From Bradyrhizobium altum (GTDB taxonomy: Bacteria > Pseudomonadota > Alphaproteobacteria > Rhizobiales > Xanthobacteraceae), in contig NZ_JACMYP010000034.1 of assembly GCF_020889705.1 (NCBI RefSeq), positions 1-48,632 on the forward strand: a stretch of 48,632 nucleotides of DNA, given 5' to 3'. The position numbers and the translations under genes were made by a program. Under the pieces are notes generated by a model, which saw nothing but the letters and a program-made list of their open reading frames with translations, ran no database searches and was not told where the DNA came from. Of the stretch, positions 1-9,701 are shown piece by piece. Within the stretch, counting starts at the first letter, position 1. Each line of letters starts with the position of its first letter.

Positions 1-663
1 TAATCTCTACAGCATCACGACCAATCAAGCGGCGATCCTCAACTTGTTTCGGGTGGTCAATCGGTATATCGGCAACCTCGCTCCCATGCCGAGTGACTTC
101 CCTGATTATCCGGCTCCGGTTATACGCAACACTGGTGATGAACGCGAGATGGTGCTGATGCGCTGGGGCATGCCCCGCCGCCGCGAACAGGCGGCCCGCC
201 CGTGACCAACATCCGCAACACCTCCTCACCGCACTGGCGCGCTTGGCTGAAGCCGGAAAGCCGTTGTCTGGTCCCGTTTAACAGCTTTGCCGAATACGCG
301 CCGGAGCCGAACCCGGAGACCAAGAAGAAAGACGTCGTTTGGTTCGCGTTGAACGATGATCGACCGCTGACAGCCTTCGCCGGGATCTGGACCGAGTTCA
401 AGGGTGACCGCGGGACGAAGTCCAGGCCGATCCCCGGGCCTCACCTAGTCTATGGCTTCCTGACAACTGCGCCAAATGCGATCGTCGAGCCAATTCACCC
501 GAAAGCCATGCCGGTCATCCTGACGACCGATGAAGAGCGCGATGTCTGGATGCACGCGCCGTGGGATGAGGCCAAAGCGCTTCAGCGGCCACTTCCTGAT
601 GACGCGCTCAAAATCGTCATGCGGGGCCCGGACAAGGAAGATAAGGCTGCGGCCTCCATCTAG
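1..663 (+). pseudogene. SRAP-family (YedK/HMCES) abasic-site protein, frameshifted and cut by window edge
   Basis: SRAP proteins crosslink to abasic sites in single-stranded DNA through Cys2 and protect them. The window opens on the third base of what would be the Cys2 codon, so the start lies about 5 bp outside. The first frame gives NLYSITTNQAAI and ends at a TGA at 203-205. A second frame, open from 202, carries the rest: a [11 protein letters not shown] segment (active-site Glu region) and [10 protein letters not shown] (active-site His region). The expected sequence between them is a proline run, and the frame change falls in a C-rich tract near 171-178, consistent with loss of one C. 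Family assignment is firm. Whether the shift is a real mutation or a homopolymer sequencing error is open. Confidence 0.85.
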
Positions 664-721
664 CCTTGGCCAGGCCTGCCGCCTCTGCTAAGTTGTCAGC
701 GGCCCGGCGAGGGCCCATCCG

Positions 722-2281
722 ATGGTCAGCGATTTAATCGAGCGATGGGACCATTTGCCCAACTCCGAAAGAGCTCGGCGAGCGGCGCAGTACGTCCGCA
801 TGTCTACGGACGAGCAGGACTACTCAACGCTAAATCAGGCGGAAGCGATTGCAGCATACGCTGCTGCTCACGGCATCGAAATCGTTCGGAAATATTCCGA
901 CGAAGCGCGTAGCGGCCTAGATTTGAACGGCCGACCAGGCCTGAAGTCTCTGCTAAACGACGTCCAGACTAAGCAAGCCGACTTCGGAGTCATCCTGGTT
1001 TACGACGTTAGTCGTTGGGGCCGCTTCCAGGACGCCGATGAAAGCGCGCACTATGAATATCTCTGCAAGGGGTCAGGCATTCCGGTCATCTATTGCGCCG
1101 AAGATTTTGAGAACGATGGCAGCCTTGCATCGACTTTGCTCAAGTGTCTTCAGAGAGTTGACGCCGCGGGCTACAGCAGGCGCCTTTCCTCCAAAGTCTT
1201 CGCTGGACACTGCACTCTAGGACGCCGCGGCTATTGGCAAGGAGCCCCCCCTGGATATGGTTTGAGGCGGACTTTGATTGACGCTAGCGGCTCTCCAAGA
1301 ACCACCTTGGCTCACGGAGAACGAAAATTCATTCAATCCGATCGCGTTATCCTTGTTCCGGGGCCGGCTGATGAAGTCGCCCTGGTCCGGCGCATGTTCA
1401 GATCCTTCGCATTCGACGAAAAGAATGAAATTCAAATAGCCAATGAACTGAATCAAGAGGGGCACGTCAACGAGTTCGGGCGACCATGGAACCGCAACAC
1501 AATCTCAAGCATGCTTTCAAATGAAAAGTACATCGGCACCAACGTCTATAATCGCACGTCATTCAAGCTGAAAAGCAAGGGGGTGAAGAACCCGCCAGAG
1601 ACGTGGATACGATCAGTCAACGCGTTTGAGGCGGTCATCGACGAGCATCTGTTTCACGCAGCACAACGGAGATTCGCCGATCTCACCAGGCGCAAGTCTG
1701 ACGAGTGCATGCTTGAAAATCTTAGCCGCCTTTTAACACTAAACGGCCGCCTGAATAGCACGCTGATCAACAACGCAGCGTCGACGCCGAAAACTCAAAG
1801 CTATCAAAAGCGCTTCGGGAGCCTGGTCAAGGCTTACGAGTTGATCGGATACCATCCAAAAAACAAATTTTCGAATGGATCCGCCAAGCGAGAGACTTCA
1901 TTGAAACGCCAAGGCGTTCTGCCTTCGATTGTCGCGGCGATGCGTCGCTTGAACTTGACAACACGCTTCGACTTCAACGCCAGAGCATACGTCGTGAATG
2001 ACAAATTTAAAGTTCAGATCTACATGCTCCGATTCCACAAGACAAAATCTGGACGTTCACAATGGATTCTTAGGCAACGCCGACAATCCAATATTGATCT
2101 GGCAATTGCCGTTCGCATGAACGTTGCCGGCGGCATTCATGTTTACGTGTTATCGCGTTCTGCCAATCTGTCAGACCGCCTGAGAGGCACACCAGTAGAT
2201 GTGGAACTTCTCGGTGGGGTTGGCTTTGAAACTCCAGGAGATCTGGCGAACGCAATAGCGGATGCTATCCGTGCAGCCTGA
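722..2281 (+). CDS. Large serine recombinase (resolvase plus recombinase domains)
   Basis: Predicted site-specific DNA recombinase of 519 residues. The resolvase-type catalytic domain covers about residues 20-165, with the nucleophile Ser28 in VRMSTDEQ and the conserved YDVSRWGRF segment near residue 100. A recombinase DNA-binding domain follows at about 190-310, containing NRNTISSMLSNEKYIGTNVYN. The remaining 200 residues are a less recognisable C-terminal region. The gene is intact between two broken genes, so it may be the motor of a mobile element, but no inverted repeats or attachment core were found at its ends. Serine recombinases of this type also occur as isolated chromosomal genes in Bradyrhizobium, so residence in an element is inferred only. 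Confidence 0.85.
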   Translation: MVSDLIERWDHLPNSERARRAAQYVRMSTDEQDYSTLNQAEAIAAYAAAHGIEIVRKYSDEARSGLDLNGRPGLKSLLNDVQTKQADFGVILVYDVSRWGRFQDADESAHYEYLCKGSGIPVIYCAEDFENDGSLASTLLKCLQRVDAAGYSRRLSSKVFAGHCTLGRRGYWQGAPPGYGLRRTLIDASGSPRTTLAHGERKFIQSDRVILVPGPADEVALVRRMFRSFAFDEKNEIQIANELNQEGHVNEFGRPWNRNTISSMLSNEKYIGTNVYNRTSFKLKSKGVKNPPETWIRSVNAFEAVIDEHLFHAAQRRFADLTRRKSDECMLENLSRLLTLNGRLNSTLINNAASTPKTQSYQKRFGSLVKAYELIGYHPKNKFSNGSAKRETSLKRQGVLPSIVAAMRRLNLTTRFDFNARAYVVNDKFKVQIYMLRFHKTKSGRSQWILRQRRQSNIDLAIAVRMNVAGGIHVYVLSRSANLSDRLRGTPVDVELLGGVGFETPGDLANAIADAIRAA

Positions 2282-2388
2282 GCAAAGCCCGGAGGCCGTC
2301 ATGGTCCTGCTGTTTCCTTAGCAGCAACGCGACGCAGACAAACTATTTCGGAGGCATGAGCCTAACCGGGATACGTGACTATTCCTGC

Positions 2389-2640
2389 TCACCACACGTA
2401 ACGCAGAACACCTTTGCCGGCATAGGAGCGCGTTACATTGGAGAACTCGCCTTCGAACGTCGCCATCGCAGACCAGCCGTTCGACCACTTCATCTCGGCC
2501 GCACCAGTGACAAGCGCGGATTCCGACGCCATCGCCGCGCCATTCACGACGAAGCTTGCCCCGGGTAATGCCTGGAACGTCGCGGCGATCGAACGATCGC
2601 TATTGAAGTCGTGCGCCCAGGCAGCGCGGCTGCCTCGGGC
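2389..2640 (-). pseudogene. C-terminal fragment of an autotransporter beta-barrel domain
   Basis: The minus-strand frame reads AAWAHDFNSDRSIAATFQ, continues with barrel-like alternation (PGASFVVNGAAMA, EMKWSNGWSAMATFEGEF) and ends GVLRYVW followed by a stop. A terminal aromatic residue after a final beta-strand is typical of outer-membrane autotransporter barrels. Only about the last 85 residues remain; the passenger and most of the barrel are absent. The fragment runs head-on into the truncated DUF72 gene on the other strand, so it is a deletion scar. Confidence 0.75.
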
Positions 2641-2649
2641 TGGCACTAG

Positions 2650-3372
2650 CCTCCTGGCGAGGCCTTTCCCCCCGGGGGTCTGGATCAAAGACCAGCTCAG
2701 CTACTATGCCGATCAGTTCGACACCCCCGAGCTGAACGGGGTGTTTTATCGCACGCCGACGCCGGAGGCCGTGACGGCGTGGCGGGAGCAGACTGGCCGC
2801 GATTTTGTCTTTGCCTGGAGGGCGTCCAAGGTCATCACGCACTGGAAGCGCCTTTCAGATCGCTCCGAAAACAGCCTCGAACTGCTGGAGAACCGCATTT
2901 CGCTGTTGCGCGGCAAGACGGGGCCGATTCTGTTTCAGCTTCCGCCTCAGTTCGAGGCGGACCCGAGCGGCTCGGCTCGTTCTTCAAGCTCTTGTCCAGG
3001 AAACGCCGCTACAGTTCCGAATTTCGTCACCTGAGCTGGTATCAGCCGAGCATTTTCAGAATGCTCTCCTACGAGAGCATCTCACTCTGCCTGTCGGACC
3101 ATCACGATGCGCCGGAGTCATGGAAACGCACGGCGGACTTCGTCTATGTCCGTGGACATGGCCCAAGCGGACGCAATCACGGCCATTACTCACAGGCGGA
3201 GCTCGCCCAGTGGGCCGAGCGCCTCAAGTCCTGGAAGCGGCGAGGCTATGACGTGTATGTCTATTTCGACAACGACCAGAAAACTGCGGCGCCGGCGGAC
3301 GCGCAGACTTTGCGAGAGATGCTATGGCGATTGAGCTGGGGCCGCCAACCACCGCGCCGGCGATCGCCATGA
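2650..3372 (+). pseudogene. DUF72 family protein, 5' truncated and frameshifted
   Basis: DUF72 proteins (YecE-like, TIM-barrel fold) have no settled function. Homology starts at FPPGVWIKDQLSYYADQFDT and lacks the usual N-terminal GCSGW motif, which the neighbouring autotransporter scar has replaced. The frame is good to FEADP near 2970. It then shifts by one base, most simply loss of a G in the GACCCG-AGCGG stretch, and resumes as RLGSFFKLLSRKRRYS, FVYVRGHGPSG and DVYVYFDNDQK. Past about 3330 the sequence no longer looks like DUF72, suggesting a second junction. An intact but divergent DUF72 gene lies at 13107-14000. Confidence 0.85.
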
Positions 3373-3480
3373 CCCGATCGGCCAGATCGATCTTGCCGTT
3401 GACGAACAGCTCGTCGGAGCCTTCGACCTTCAGCGATTGCGGCCGGCTGGCCGCCCGTCGCTTCAGCTCGCGATAGTGGC
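3333..3480 (-). other. Coding-like remnant of unknown origin
   Basis: Read on the minus strand, this stretch gives an open frame with natural composition (RELKRRAASRPQSLKVEG, then DELFVNGKIDLADRV) and no credible start. It begins at the apparent 3' junction of the broken DUF72 gene and stops just before the uvrA end. I do not recognise the family. It is probably another gene fragment. Confidence 0.3.
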
Positions 3481-3505
3481 TTACTTGAGTTTCTCTTCGA
3501 GCATT

Positions 3506-6076
3506 CTAAGGCTGAGCAAGCCTCGCCCGTCGATCTTGGGCCAGAACCCGTTCGAGATAGTGCGCCGTGCGGCCGAGCGATTGACCCGCGACCTGCACAG
3601 GTGTTCCTGCCGCGACGATACGTCCTCCGTCTTCACCCGCGCCCGGGCCAATATCGATCACCCAGTCGCTTGCGGCGACGACCGCCATGTCATGCTCGAC
3701 AACGATCACGGAGTTGCCGGAAGCGACAAGTCCGTCCAGCTGAACGATCAGTCTTTCGACGTCGGACGGATGCAGACCCGTCGTCGGTTCATCGAGGACG
3801 TAAATTGTTTGGGATCGCTGGGTGCGCTGCAGCTCGGTGGCGAGCTTGACGCGTTGTGCCTCGCCGCCGGACAGCTCTGTGGCAGGTTGACCGAGTCGTA
3901 TGTATCCAAGTCCGACCTGGCGTAAGACGTCCAGTGAGCGCGCGATGACCGGATCCTCGGCGAAGAACGCGTGAGCGGTCTCGACGGTCATTGCGAGAAC
4001 ATCGGCGATCGATTTGCCGTTCAACTTGACGGCCAGCGTCTCACCATTGTAGCGCGCGCCATGGCAATCCGGGCACGGCGCATAGACGCTCGGCAGGAAG
4101 AGAAGCTCGACGCATACGAAGCCCTCGCCTTGACACGTCGGACATCGGCCCTTGGGCAGATTGAACGAGAAGCGGCCGGCGTCATAGCGATGCCGGCGCG
4201 CCTCCTTGGTTGCCGCAAAGAGTTTCCGGACATGGTCAAATAGTCCGGTGTAAGTCGCCAGGTTCGATCGGGGCGTTCTGCCAATCGGCTTCTGGTCGAC
4301 CACGACCAGTCGCTTCAGACGTTCGAGTCCTTCGGCGATTTCTCCCCCCATAGTTCCGACCGTTGCGCGCTCGAGATCTTCTTCGTCGGGCTCCTCCGGC
4401 GAAGGCGAATGACCGAAGTGCTGGACCAGCGCCTCGACCAAAAATTGGCTGACCAGGCTTGATTTGCCAGACCCCGAGACGCCGGTCACGCTCGCCAGCA
4501 CACCGAGGGGCAAATCGACGTCAAGGTTTCGCAAGTTGTTGCGGGTGACGTCGCGCAGACGAAGCCAGCCCTGAGGGCATCGTTCTCTTCGCGTCGGCGG
4601 CGTGCGCGATCCGAACAGATATTCTCGGGTGCGGGATCTCTCGACCTTGCTTAGGCCATCGAGGGGACCGCTGTAGAGAATCTCGCCACCATGCGTTCCG
4701 GCCTCCGGCCCGACATCGACGACCCAGTCGGCGTGGCGAATGACGTCCAGCTCGTGCTCGACCACGAACAGTGAATTGCCCGCCACCTTGAGCCGGTCGA
4801 GCGCACGGAGAAGAGCCTCGGTGTCTGCCGGGTGAAGCCCGGCCGACGGCTCATCGAGCACGTAAACAACACCGAAAAGATTGGACCGGACCTGCGTTGC
4901 AAGCCGCAGGCGCTGGAGTTCACCCGGCGACAGAGTTGGCGTGCTGCGCTCGAGCGTGAGGTAACCGAGCCCGAGATCGAGCAGCACGCCAAGCCGCCCG
5001 ACCAGATCCTCCGCGATCCGCTGCACGACCACGGCCTTTTCCGGATGCGCCTCGCGACCAGCGCCGGCATTCACGCAGTAGGGTCGCATCAGCTCAGTCA
5101 GCCGTTGCAACGGGACCCGAGCGATGTCGGCGATATCCATACCAGCGAATTTGACCGACAGTGCCTCCGGCTTCAGCCGCTTGCCGTTGCATGCGGGACA
5201 TTCGGTGCTCAACATGAACTGAGCAACTCGCTTCTTCATCATCGCGCTAGTCGTGTTGGCGAAGGTCTCCATCACGTAGCGCCTGGCGCCAGTAAACGTG
5301 CCTTGATAGCTCGGCTCTTCCTTGCGCTTCAGCGCCCTGCGCACTTCCTTTGCATCGAATCCCGCGTAGACAGGGACGGTCGGCTGCTCGTCCGTGAACA
5401 GGATCCAATTGCGCGCCTTCTTTGGCAACTCGCGCCACGGCCTGTCGATGTCGTAACCGAGCGTCGTCAGGATGTCGCGCAGGTTCTGGCCGTGCCATGC
5501 GGTGGGCCACGCCGCGATCGCTCGCTCCCGGATAGTCAACTTATCGTCCGGCACCATGGTGTGCTCGGTGACGTCATAGATGCGCCCGAGTCCGTGGCAC
5601 CGCGGACAGGCGCCCTCGGCCGAGTTGGGCGAGAAGGCTTCGGCGTACAGCAGCTTCTGTGATCGCGGATAATCGCCCGCGCGTGAATAGAGCATGCGAA
5701 GAAGATTCGACAGTGTCGTAACGCTGCCGACGCTCGATCGCGTCGTTGGCGATCCCCTCTGCTGCTGAAGCGCGACGGCCGGCGGCAAGCCTTCGATCTC
5801 GTCGACCTCCGGCACGGCCATCTGGTGAAACAGCCGTCGGGCATAAGGCGAGACAGATTCCAGATAGCGGCGCTGAGCCTCAGCATAGAGCGTGCCGAAC
5901 GCCAGAGACGACTTCCCTGAGCCTGACACGCCGGTGAAGACGACCAGCGCGTCACGCGGGATGTCCACGTCCACGTTTTTAAGATTGTGCTCACGGGCAC
6001 CGCGCACGCGGACGTATTCGCGCGCGGGGCGTTTCCCGTTTAGTTGCTTCGGCTTTTTAACGGCTTCATCCATCAA
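3506..6076 (-). CDS. UvrA-like excinuclease ABC subunit A, short class II form
   Basis: ABC-type ATPase of 856 residues related to the damage sensor of nucleotide excision repair. The two Walker A motifs read [14 protein letters not shown] (near residue 50) and [14 protein letters not shown] (near 540). The matching signature and Walker B regions are LSPGELQRL with [13 protein letters not shown], and [12 protein letters not shown] with [13 protein letters not shown]. Zinc-binding pairs CPRC, CPAC, CPTC and CPDC are present. At 856 residues it is well short of housekeeping UvrA (about 940-1000), as expected for class II UvrA2 proteins that lack the UvrB-binding insert. Such paralogues are linked to drug or DNA-damage tolerance in some bacteria. 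The frame is undamaged. Starts at 6076 or 6073 are equally possible. Confidence 0.93.
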   Translation of the reverse strand: MMDEAVKKPKQLNGKRPAREYVRVRGAREHNLKNVDVDIPRDALVVFTGVSGSGKSSLAFGTLYAEAQRRYLESVSPYARRLFHQMAVPEVDEIEGLPPAVALQQQRGSPTTRSSVGSVTTLSNLLRMLYSRAGDYPRSQKLLYAEAFSPNSAEGACPRCHGLGRIYDVTEHTMVPDDKLTIRERAIAAWPTAWHGQNLRDILTTLGYDIDRPWRELPKKARNWILFTDEQPTVPVYAGFDAKEVRRALKRKEEPSYQGTFTGARRYVMETFANTTSAMMKKRVAQFMLSTECPACNGKRLKPEALSVKFAGMDIADIARVPLQRLTELMRPYCVNAGAGREAHPEKAVVVQRIAEDLVGRLGVLLDLGLGYLTLERSTPTLSPGELQRLRLATQVRSNLFGVVYVLDEPSAGLHPADTEALLRALDRLKVAGNSLFVVEHELDVIRHADWVVDVGPEAGTHGGEILYSGPLDGLSKVERSRTREYLFGSRTPPTRRERCPQGWLRLRDVTRNNLRNLDVDLPLGVLASVTGVSGSGKSSLVSQFLVEALVQHFGHSPSPEEPDEEDLERATVGTMGGEIAEGLERLKRLVVVDQKPIGRTPRSNLATYTGLFDHVRKLFAATKEARRHRYDAGRFSFNLPKGRCPTCQGEGFVCVELLFLPSVYAPCPDCHGARYNGETLAVKLNGKSIADVLAMTVETAHAFFAEDPVIARSLDVLRQVGLGYIRLGQPATELSGGEAQRVKLATELQRTQRSQTIYVLDEPTTGLHPSDVERLIVQLDGLVASGNSVIVVEHDMAVVAASDWVIDIGPGAGEDGGRIVAAGTPVQVAGQSLGRTAHYLERVLAQDRRARLAQP

Positions 6077-6545
6077 CGAGCGCCTCGCCGCCCTGGCAGG
6101 ATAGACAACCCCTGCGGAACTCTAACGATCCTCTCCCCGCGCTATGAGGATATAAGAGCCTGGGCAGGCCCAGCCTTTTTTCAGAGCACGACTAGCAACT
6201 GTTACTGCCAACCTCTCGCGCTCCACTTGGGAACTCTTCCGACCTATATCCTTGCCGCCCGCACCGGCCGCCTCCGACTGTTCAGCTGCCGTCGGCTCTG
6301 GCCCTGCATCTGACGCTGGGCGTCTTGCGACGACGTCGCGGTATGTTCGCTGGCCTTGTTCATGCCGACGTCGGCGGGTGCTCCTTTGCTGGAGGCAAGG
6401 CAGCGCCCGTGGTCTCGCTCGCCTTTCCGGTCGTGACCGGTCCTGATCCGGTGTCTCGATTGGCGGTGCTGCAAGGACCGGCAAACGCGACGGTAGGCTA
6501 ACTGCCCGCAGCGCGCCGACCAGCATTGACTTCATAAGCATGACA
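6077..6545. other. Gap without a convincing gene
   Basis: Frames on the minus strand show pieces that could come from a short exported protein (MLVGALRAVSLPSRLPVLAA, and in another frame GAPADVGMNKASEHTATSSQ), but no single frame holds together. It may be the remains of a small secreted gene with several indels. No hairpin or promoter stood out. Confidence 0.3.
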
Positions 6546-6558
6546 ATTTCTTCCCGAT

Positions 6559-6730
6559 TTACCTGGCGGAGCCGGGTTCCGCCATTTAGCGATGTTGCTT
6601 CGCGAGCGTCTCCGCAGGCGTCACGTTTGCCACCGCGGATTGGATCTCGTTCTTGGGGCCGGTGACGACATCGCCCTCGCCTTTCATCATGGCGTCATAG
6701 CCTTGGCGGGCGACCATGGCGGGATCGTCT
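6559..6730 (-). pseudogene. C-terminal fragment of a short-chain dehydrogenase
   Basis: The minus-strand frame reads DDPAMVARQGYDAMMKGEGD, then VVTGPKNEIQ, resembling the C-terminal end of a short-chain dehydrogenase family common in rhizobia. The frame then meets a TAA at 6588-6586, directly followed by MAEPGSAR and another TAA, so a sense codon has probably mutated to stop. Its 5' side joins the glgX-like fragment, so this is one half of a fusion scar. Confidence 0.55.
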
Positions 6731-6927
6731 TTCTCTTCGAGTTCGGTTTCGCCAGCGTCGTCAAACAGTCAGACTTTGCTGGCATGCGCCGAAAACAGTG
6801 CGAAGTTGACCCCAAGTCCATCCCAGGTCGCTCCAAGCGGAAAGGGCTTGCCCTCTGTGATCCGGGAGCGTCGCGGGCTGAACGCTGCGAGAACGAGCTT
6901 CTCTCTAGCGGTCGTCGATAAATCCAT
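6731..6927 (-). pseudogene. N-terminal fragment of a glycogen debranching enzyme (GlgX-like)
   Basis: The minus-strand frame contains [20 protein letters not shown] and FSAHASKV, the start of the CBM48 region of GlgX. It then reads a TGA at 6771-6769 where GlgX has a few more residues before LFDDAGETELE, indicating a small out-of-frame deletion. After about 60 residues it changes into the dehydrogenase fragment. The catalytic GH13 domain is missing. Confidence 0.7.
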
Positions 6928-7067
6928 GAGCCCCCTTGAAACGAAGACCGCTACGGGGCTTGTTCACTAGTCCCGATCTGGGTCGAGTCGTCGGTGGCTA
7001 CGGAGGCGATGACCGCTGCTGCGGGAAGCTCAGCGACCTTCGGAATGAGACAGGCCTTCCGGGTCGT

Positions 7068-7224
7068 TTACTCCTTGCTGATGGCGGCTATCGAATTGCC
7101 AATCCTGCCTACGATCTCACCAGCTCCGCTCCGTGACGCGGAGCCGTTTCTTGAGTATCCGGACCCGCGTGCGATCCGACAGGCCGAGCTTGTTGCGAAC
7201 GGGTTGTAACTTTGAACGGCGCAT
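7068..7224 (-). pseudogene. DUF3606-family small protein, frameshifted
   Basis: Starting at the ATG at 7224, the minus strand reads MRRSKLQPVRNKLGLSDRTR and VRILKKRLRVTE. A second frame continues with EIVGRIGNSIAAISKE and a stop at 7070-7068. Together they match the short DUF3606 layout, a DRTR motif followed by a helical pair ending in GNSIAAISKE. Two bases appear to be missing near 7117. Function unknown. Confidence 0.65.
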
Positions 7225-7301
7225 GACGATGGCCTTTCATAATTTGGGTAATGTTCGCCTGATCCCATGGTTCCCAGCCAAACTCTCTGCCGATCTGACA
7301 G

Positions 7302-8582
7302 CTATTTCCCCGGGTCGGCCTGCTCTAACGCAACCGGCATCTTGGCAACCGACATCAGCGAGCGAGCGACCTGATTCAACAGCTGGTCAGCGTTCTCTTC
7401 CTCGGCCAAAGACTTGGACAGCAAACTGACGATCGCGCCGTGCCGGAGCTGCTGCGCGAGATTGCGAGCCGTGGTGTAACCAGAAATCTCGTAATGTTCG
7501 ACGCGTTGGGCCGCGCCGATCAGGGCCAGATCGGCGGCAGCGTCCTCCTTCTTCTCGCCCTCGGCGATGATATCCTGACCTTCCTCTACCAAACCCATCA
7601 TGCCCTTGCAGGGCTTGGCGCGGCCTGTCTTGCCCAGCAACTCGAAACATTGGTTGATGCGTTCGATCTGGCTCTCGGTCTCCGTGAGGTGCAACTCAAA
7701 AAGCTCGCGCAACTGGTCGAAGCGCGCCGCTTCCGCCATCTTGGGAAGCGCCTTGGTCAACTGCTTCTCGGCGTGCAGGATGTCCCGCAGTTCGTCGATG
7801 AGCAGTTCGCCAAGCCCGGACTCGTCCGTGGGCGGCGAGCTTTCGGTGACGATCGCGCTCGCCGGACCGCCATCCCCGCCCTGGATGGCCGGCGATTCCG
7901 TAAAGACCCAGTCGCCGCCCTCATTCCACGGACCGCGTGTATCGATCTCACCGTGATCACCCGAGCCGGTGGAATCGTTGAAGAACTGGTTGACAAGGCC
8001 GGGTGTCGGTGCGATGCGCCCGATACTGAGGGAAGGCTTACCCATGCTTTCAAGTGCCAGCCCGAAAGCCTTCATGTGGGTAATCTCGCGGGTCATCAGG
8101 AACTGCAACGCATCCTTTGTGCCGGCATCGTCGCAGAAATTGATCAGACGCTCGTAGACGATCTTGGCCCGGGCTTCCGCGGCGATGTTGCTCCTCAGGT
8201 CGACGTCTAACTCGCCCGTGATCTTCAGATAGTCGGCCGTCCAGGCGTTACCTTGTGAATTGAACAGATTCACGCCGCCGCCCCCGGCGATCGCGATCAA
8301 GGGATCGGCCTCAGCGGCCTCACGGTCGAACTTGGAGGGCTTGAGGTGCAAGCGAGCCAGTGTTCCGACGACCTCGAGATGGCTCAGCTCTTCCGTGCCG
8401 ATATCCATCAGAAGGTCTTTGCGATCCGGATCCTCACAATTCAGCCCCTGAATGGAATACTGCATGGCGGCGGCGAGTTCGCCGTTGGCGCCTCCAAACT
8501 GTTCGAGAAGCATATTGCCGAACCGGGGATCCGGCTCATCGACGCGAACGGTGAACATCAGCTTCTTGACGTGGTGATACAT
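7302..8582 (-). CDS. Manganese catalase with C-terminal DUF892 ferritin-like domain
   Basis: Predicted non-haem catalase that converts hydrogen peroxide to water and oxygen at a dinuclear manganese centre. Residues about 1-280 are the catalase: metal-ligand helices show GELAAAMQYSIQG, TEELSHLEVVGTL, EARAKIVYERL and TREITHMKAFG. From about residue 285 a second four-helix domain begins (LLIDELRDILHAEKQLTKAL), matching YciF-like DUF892, with VEHYEISGYTTARNLAQQL further on. The total is about 426 residues against roughly 280-300 for single-domain manganese catalases. I chose the ATG at 8582 (MYHHVKKLMF), the usual family start; a GTG at 8591 is in frame. An exact EcfG promoter lies about 40 bp upstream, so stress-induced expression is likely. 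Confidence 0.93.
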   Translation of the reverse strand: MYHHVKKLMFTVRVDEPDPRFGNMLLEQFGGANGELAAAMQYSIQGLNCEDPDRKDLLMDIGTEELSHLEVVGTLARLHLKPSKFDREAAEADPLIAIAGGGGVNLFNSQGNAWTADYLKITGELDVDLRSNIAAEARAKIVYERLINFCDDAGTKDALQFLMTREITHMKAFGLALESMGKPSLSIGRIAPTPGLVNQFFNDSTGSGDHGEIDTRGPWNEGGDWVFTESPAIQGGDGGPASAIVTESSPPTDESGLGELLIDELRDILHAEKQLTKALPKMAEAARFDQLRELFELHLTETESQIERINQCFELLGKTGRAKPCKGMMGLVEEGQDIIAEGEKKEDAAADLALIGAAQRVEHYEISGYTTARNLAQQLRHGAIVSLLSKSLAEEENADQLLNQVARSLMSVAKMPVALEQADPGK

Positions 8583-8617
8583 GGAAGGCACTCGACCTGA
8601 GAGGAAAGATCATCTCG

Positions 8618-8643
8618 AACGAGCGGATGATTGGAATCGTTCC
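8618..8643 (-). promoter_or_regulatory. EcfG-type promoter for manganese catalase
   Basis: The minus strand carries GGAAC (8643-8639), a 17-base spacer and CGTT (8621-8618), an exact match to the alphaproteobacterial general stress sigma factor site. Position and strand suit the catalase gene. Confidence 0.8.
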
Positions 8644-8806
8644 TAATGGGCATTCCTTGCAGCATGTCGAGAGTTGAAAAGGACAGCGCCGCTGAGCGAT
8701 CTGCCGCGAACTAGGACCTTTGCGGTCGATCGCGCGTAATTCCCAAGGAGAGAGGGTCAGCGTGGACCATCCGACGTGACCATGGCGGACGACGAGCGGG
8801 ACCTGG

Positions 8807-8956
8807 ATGCCGAAGCGAGCGAGGCTGGAAGCGGCTCGCGCGATGACGAACGGATCGGCCAAAGCAGAGGCTTTGAAGAAGGCCGGGCTCTTACGAAAGG
8901 CGGCCGATGCCCGCGGTACCTTTGCTCGGCGAGGGCGACCGCGAAAGTATCCTTAA
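8807..8956 (+). CDS. Small basic protein with AT-hook-like tail
   Basis: A 49-residue frame ending AEALKKAGLLRKAADARGT then FARRGRPRKYP. The RGRP core flanked by basic residues resembles an AT-hook. The same arrangement (EAMKRAGALRVAADK, then a C-terminal GRPR) is found at 45825-46049, so this is a real family, probably DNA binding. No Shine-Dalgarno sequence precedes the ATG and the first 12 residues are not convincing, so this copy may be a 3' remnant. TAA at 8954-8956 follows RKYP, where the frame continues AAFDELQN. Confidence 0.45.
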   Translation: MPKRARLEAARAMTNGSAKAEALKKAGLLRKAADARGTFARRGRPRKYP

Positions 8957-9029
8957 GCCGCCTTTGACGAGCTGCAAAATTGAGCATTGAGGCGAGGCCC
9001 AGTCACGCGCCCGTACGAAAAGCAGGCTG

Positions 9030-9690
9030 CTATGCTTTGCGCGTTCGGGCACGCTCACAAACAACGTCCCGTGCACGCTTGTCGGTTCGAAGCCCGAGAT
9101 ACGCGGGCTGGCGAAGCCCCCGACGTTCGTTCATTCCGCAAACTTCACTTGAGCGACCAGCGTGGCTTGACCCGGGTCGTTACGGCTTCGTCCTTCACTT
9201 TTGCGGAGAATGGCGATCTTGGCGTTTTCAGCTTGATGAGCTTGCCGTGGAGCTCTTCCAGAGTCTTGTGCGTGAATCCGGTGCCGACATGGCCGATGTA
9301 GCGCCAATCGCCGCCTTCCCGCACGGCCAGCGCGAGAGCGCCGAGAAACGGCCTGGTCCGTCTTGGCGCGGTAAGGCCCGCGATGACAACCTCCTGGCGT
9401 TTGGCGGTTTTGATCTTCAGCCAGTCGAACGTACGCCCCCGACGTGTAGCGGCTATCGGCACGCTTGGCCATGATCCCCTCAAGGCCCTGCGTCTCCGCT
9501 TCCTCGAAGAAACTCGTTCCCAATGACTTCCGGTCACGGCTGTTGCGACCGTAGAGCGAAACCTTTGCCGCTCCTCATTTCCGCAACCATGCGGAAGCCA
9601 TCATATTTGTTCTCGAAGACCCAGGCTGATCATCGAACGGCTTATCCGTAAGAGTCGCGAGCATCGGTTGGAGGCGCTTTGGTAAGGTCG
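9030..9690 (-). pseudogene. ligD: ligD remnant: ATP-dependent ligase domain with internal deletion and frameshifts
   Basis: Pieces of the LigD ligase domain are spread over three frames. In order they are RLQPMLATLTDKPFDD; AWVFENKYDGFRMVAEM, with the nucleotidyl-accepting Lys in KYDG; VSLYGRNSRDRKSL; then, after a jump of about 100 residues, FFEEAETQGLEGIMAKRADS; FDWLKIKTAKRQEVVIAGL; and the OB-fold end LVAQVKFAE. The conserved Trp after KFAE is a TGA. LRQPAYLGLRTDKRARDVV follows to a TAG at 9032-9030. LigD works with Ku in end joining; this copy cannot be functional. No ku gene is in view, and an intact ligase gene lies 800 bp away. Confidence 0.85.
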
Positions 9691-9701
9691 ATACCCGGCT
9701 C

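Noticed and set aside
722..2281. Serine recombinase as the integrase for the tRNA-Phe-like site at 24195
   Set aside because: tRNA 3' ends are mostly used by tyrosine integrases, and the two are over 21 kb apart with unrelated genes between; no link can be shown.
4832..5662. Long plus-strand open frame opposite uvrA
   Set aside because: It is antisense to a well-conserved coding region and has no motif or ribosome site; a shadow of the GC-rich gene.
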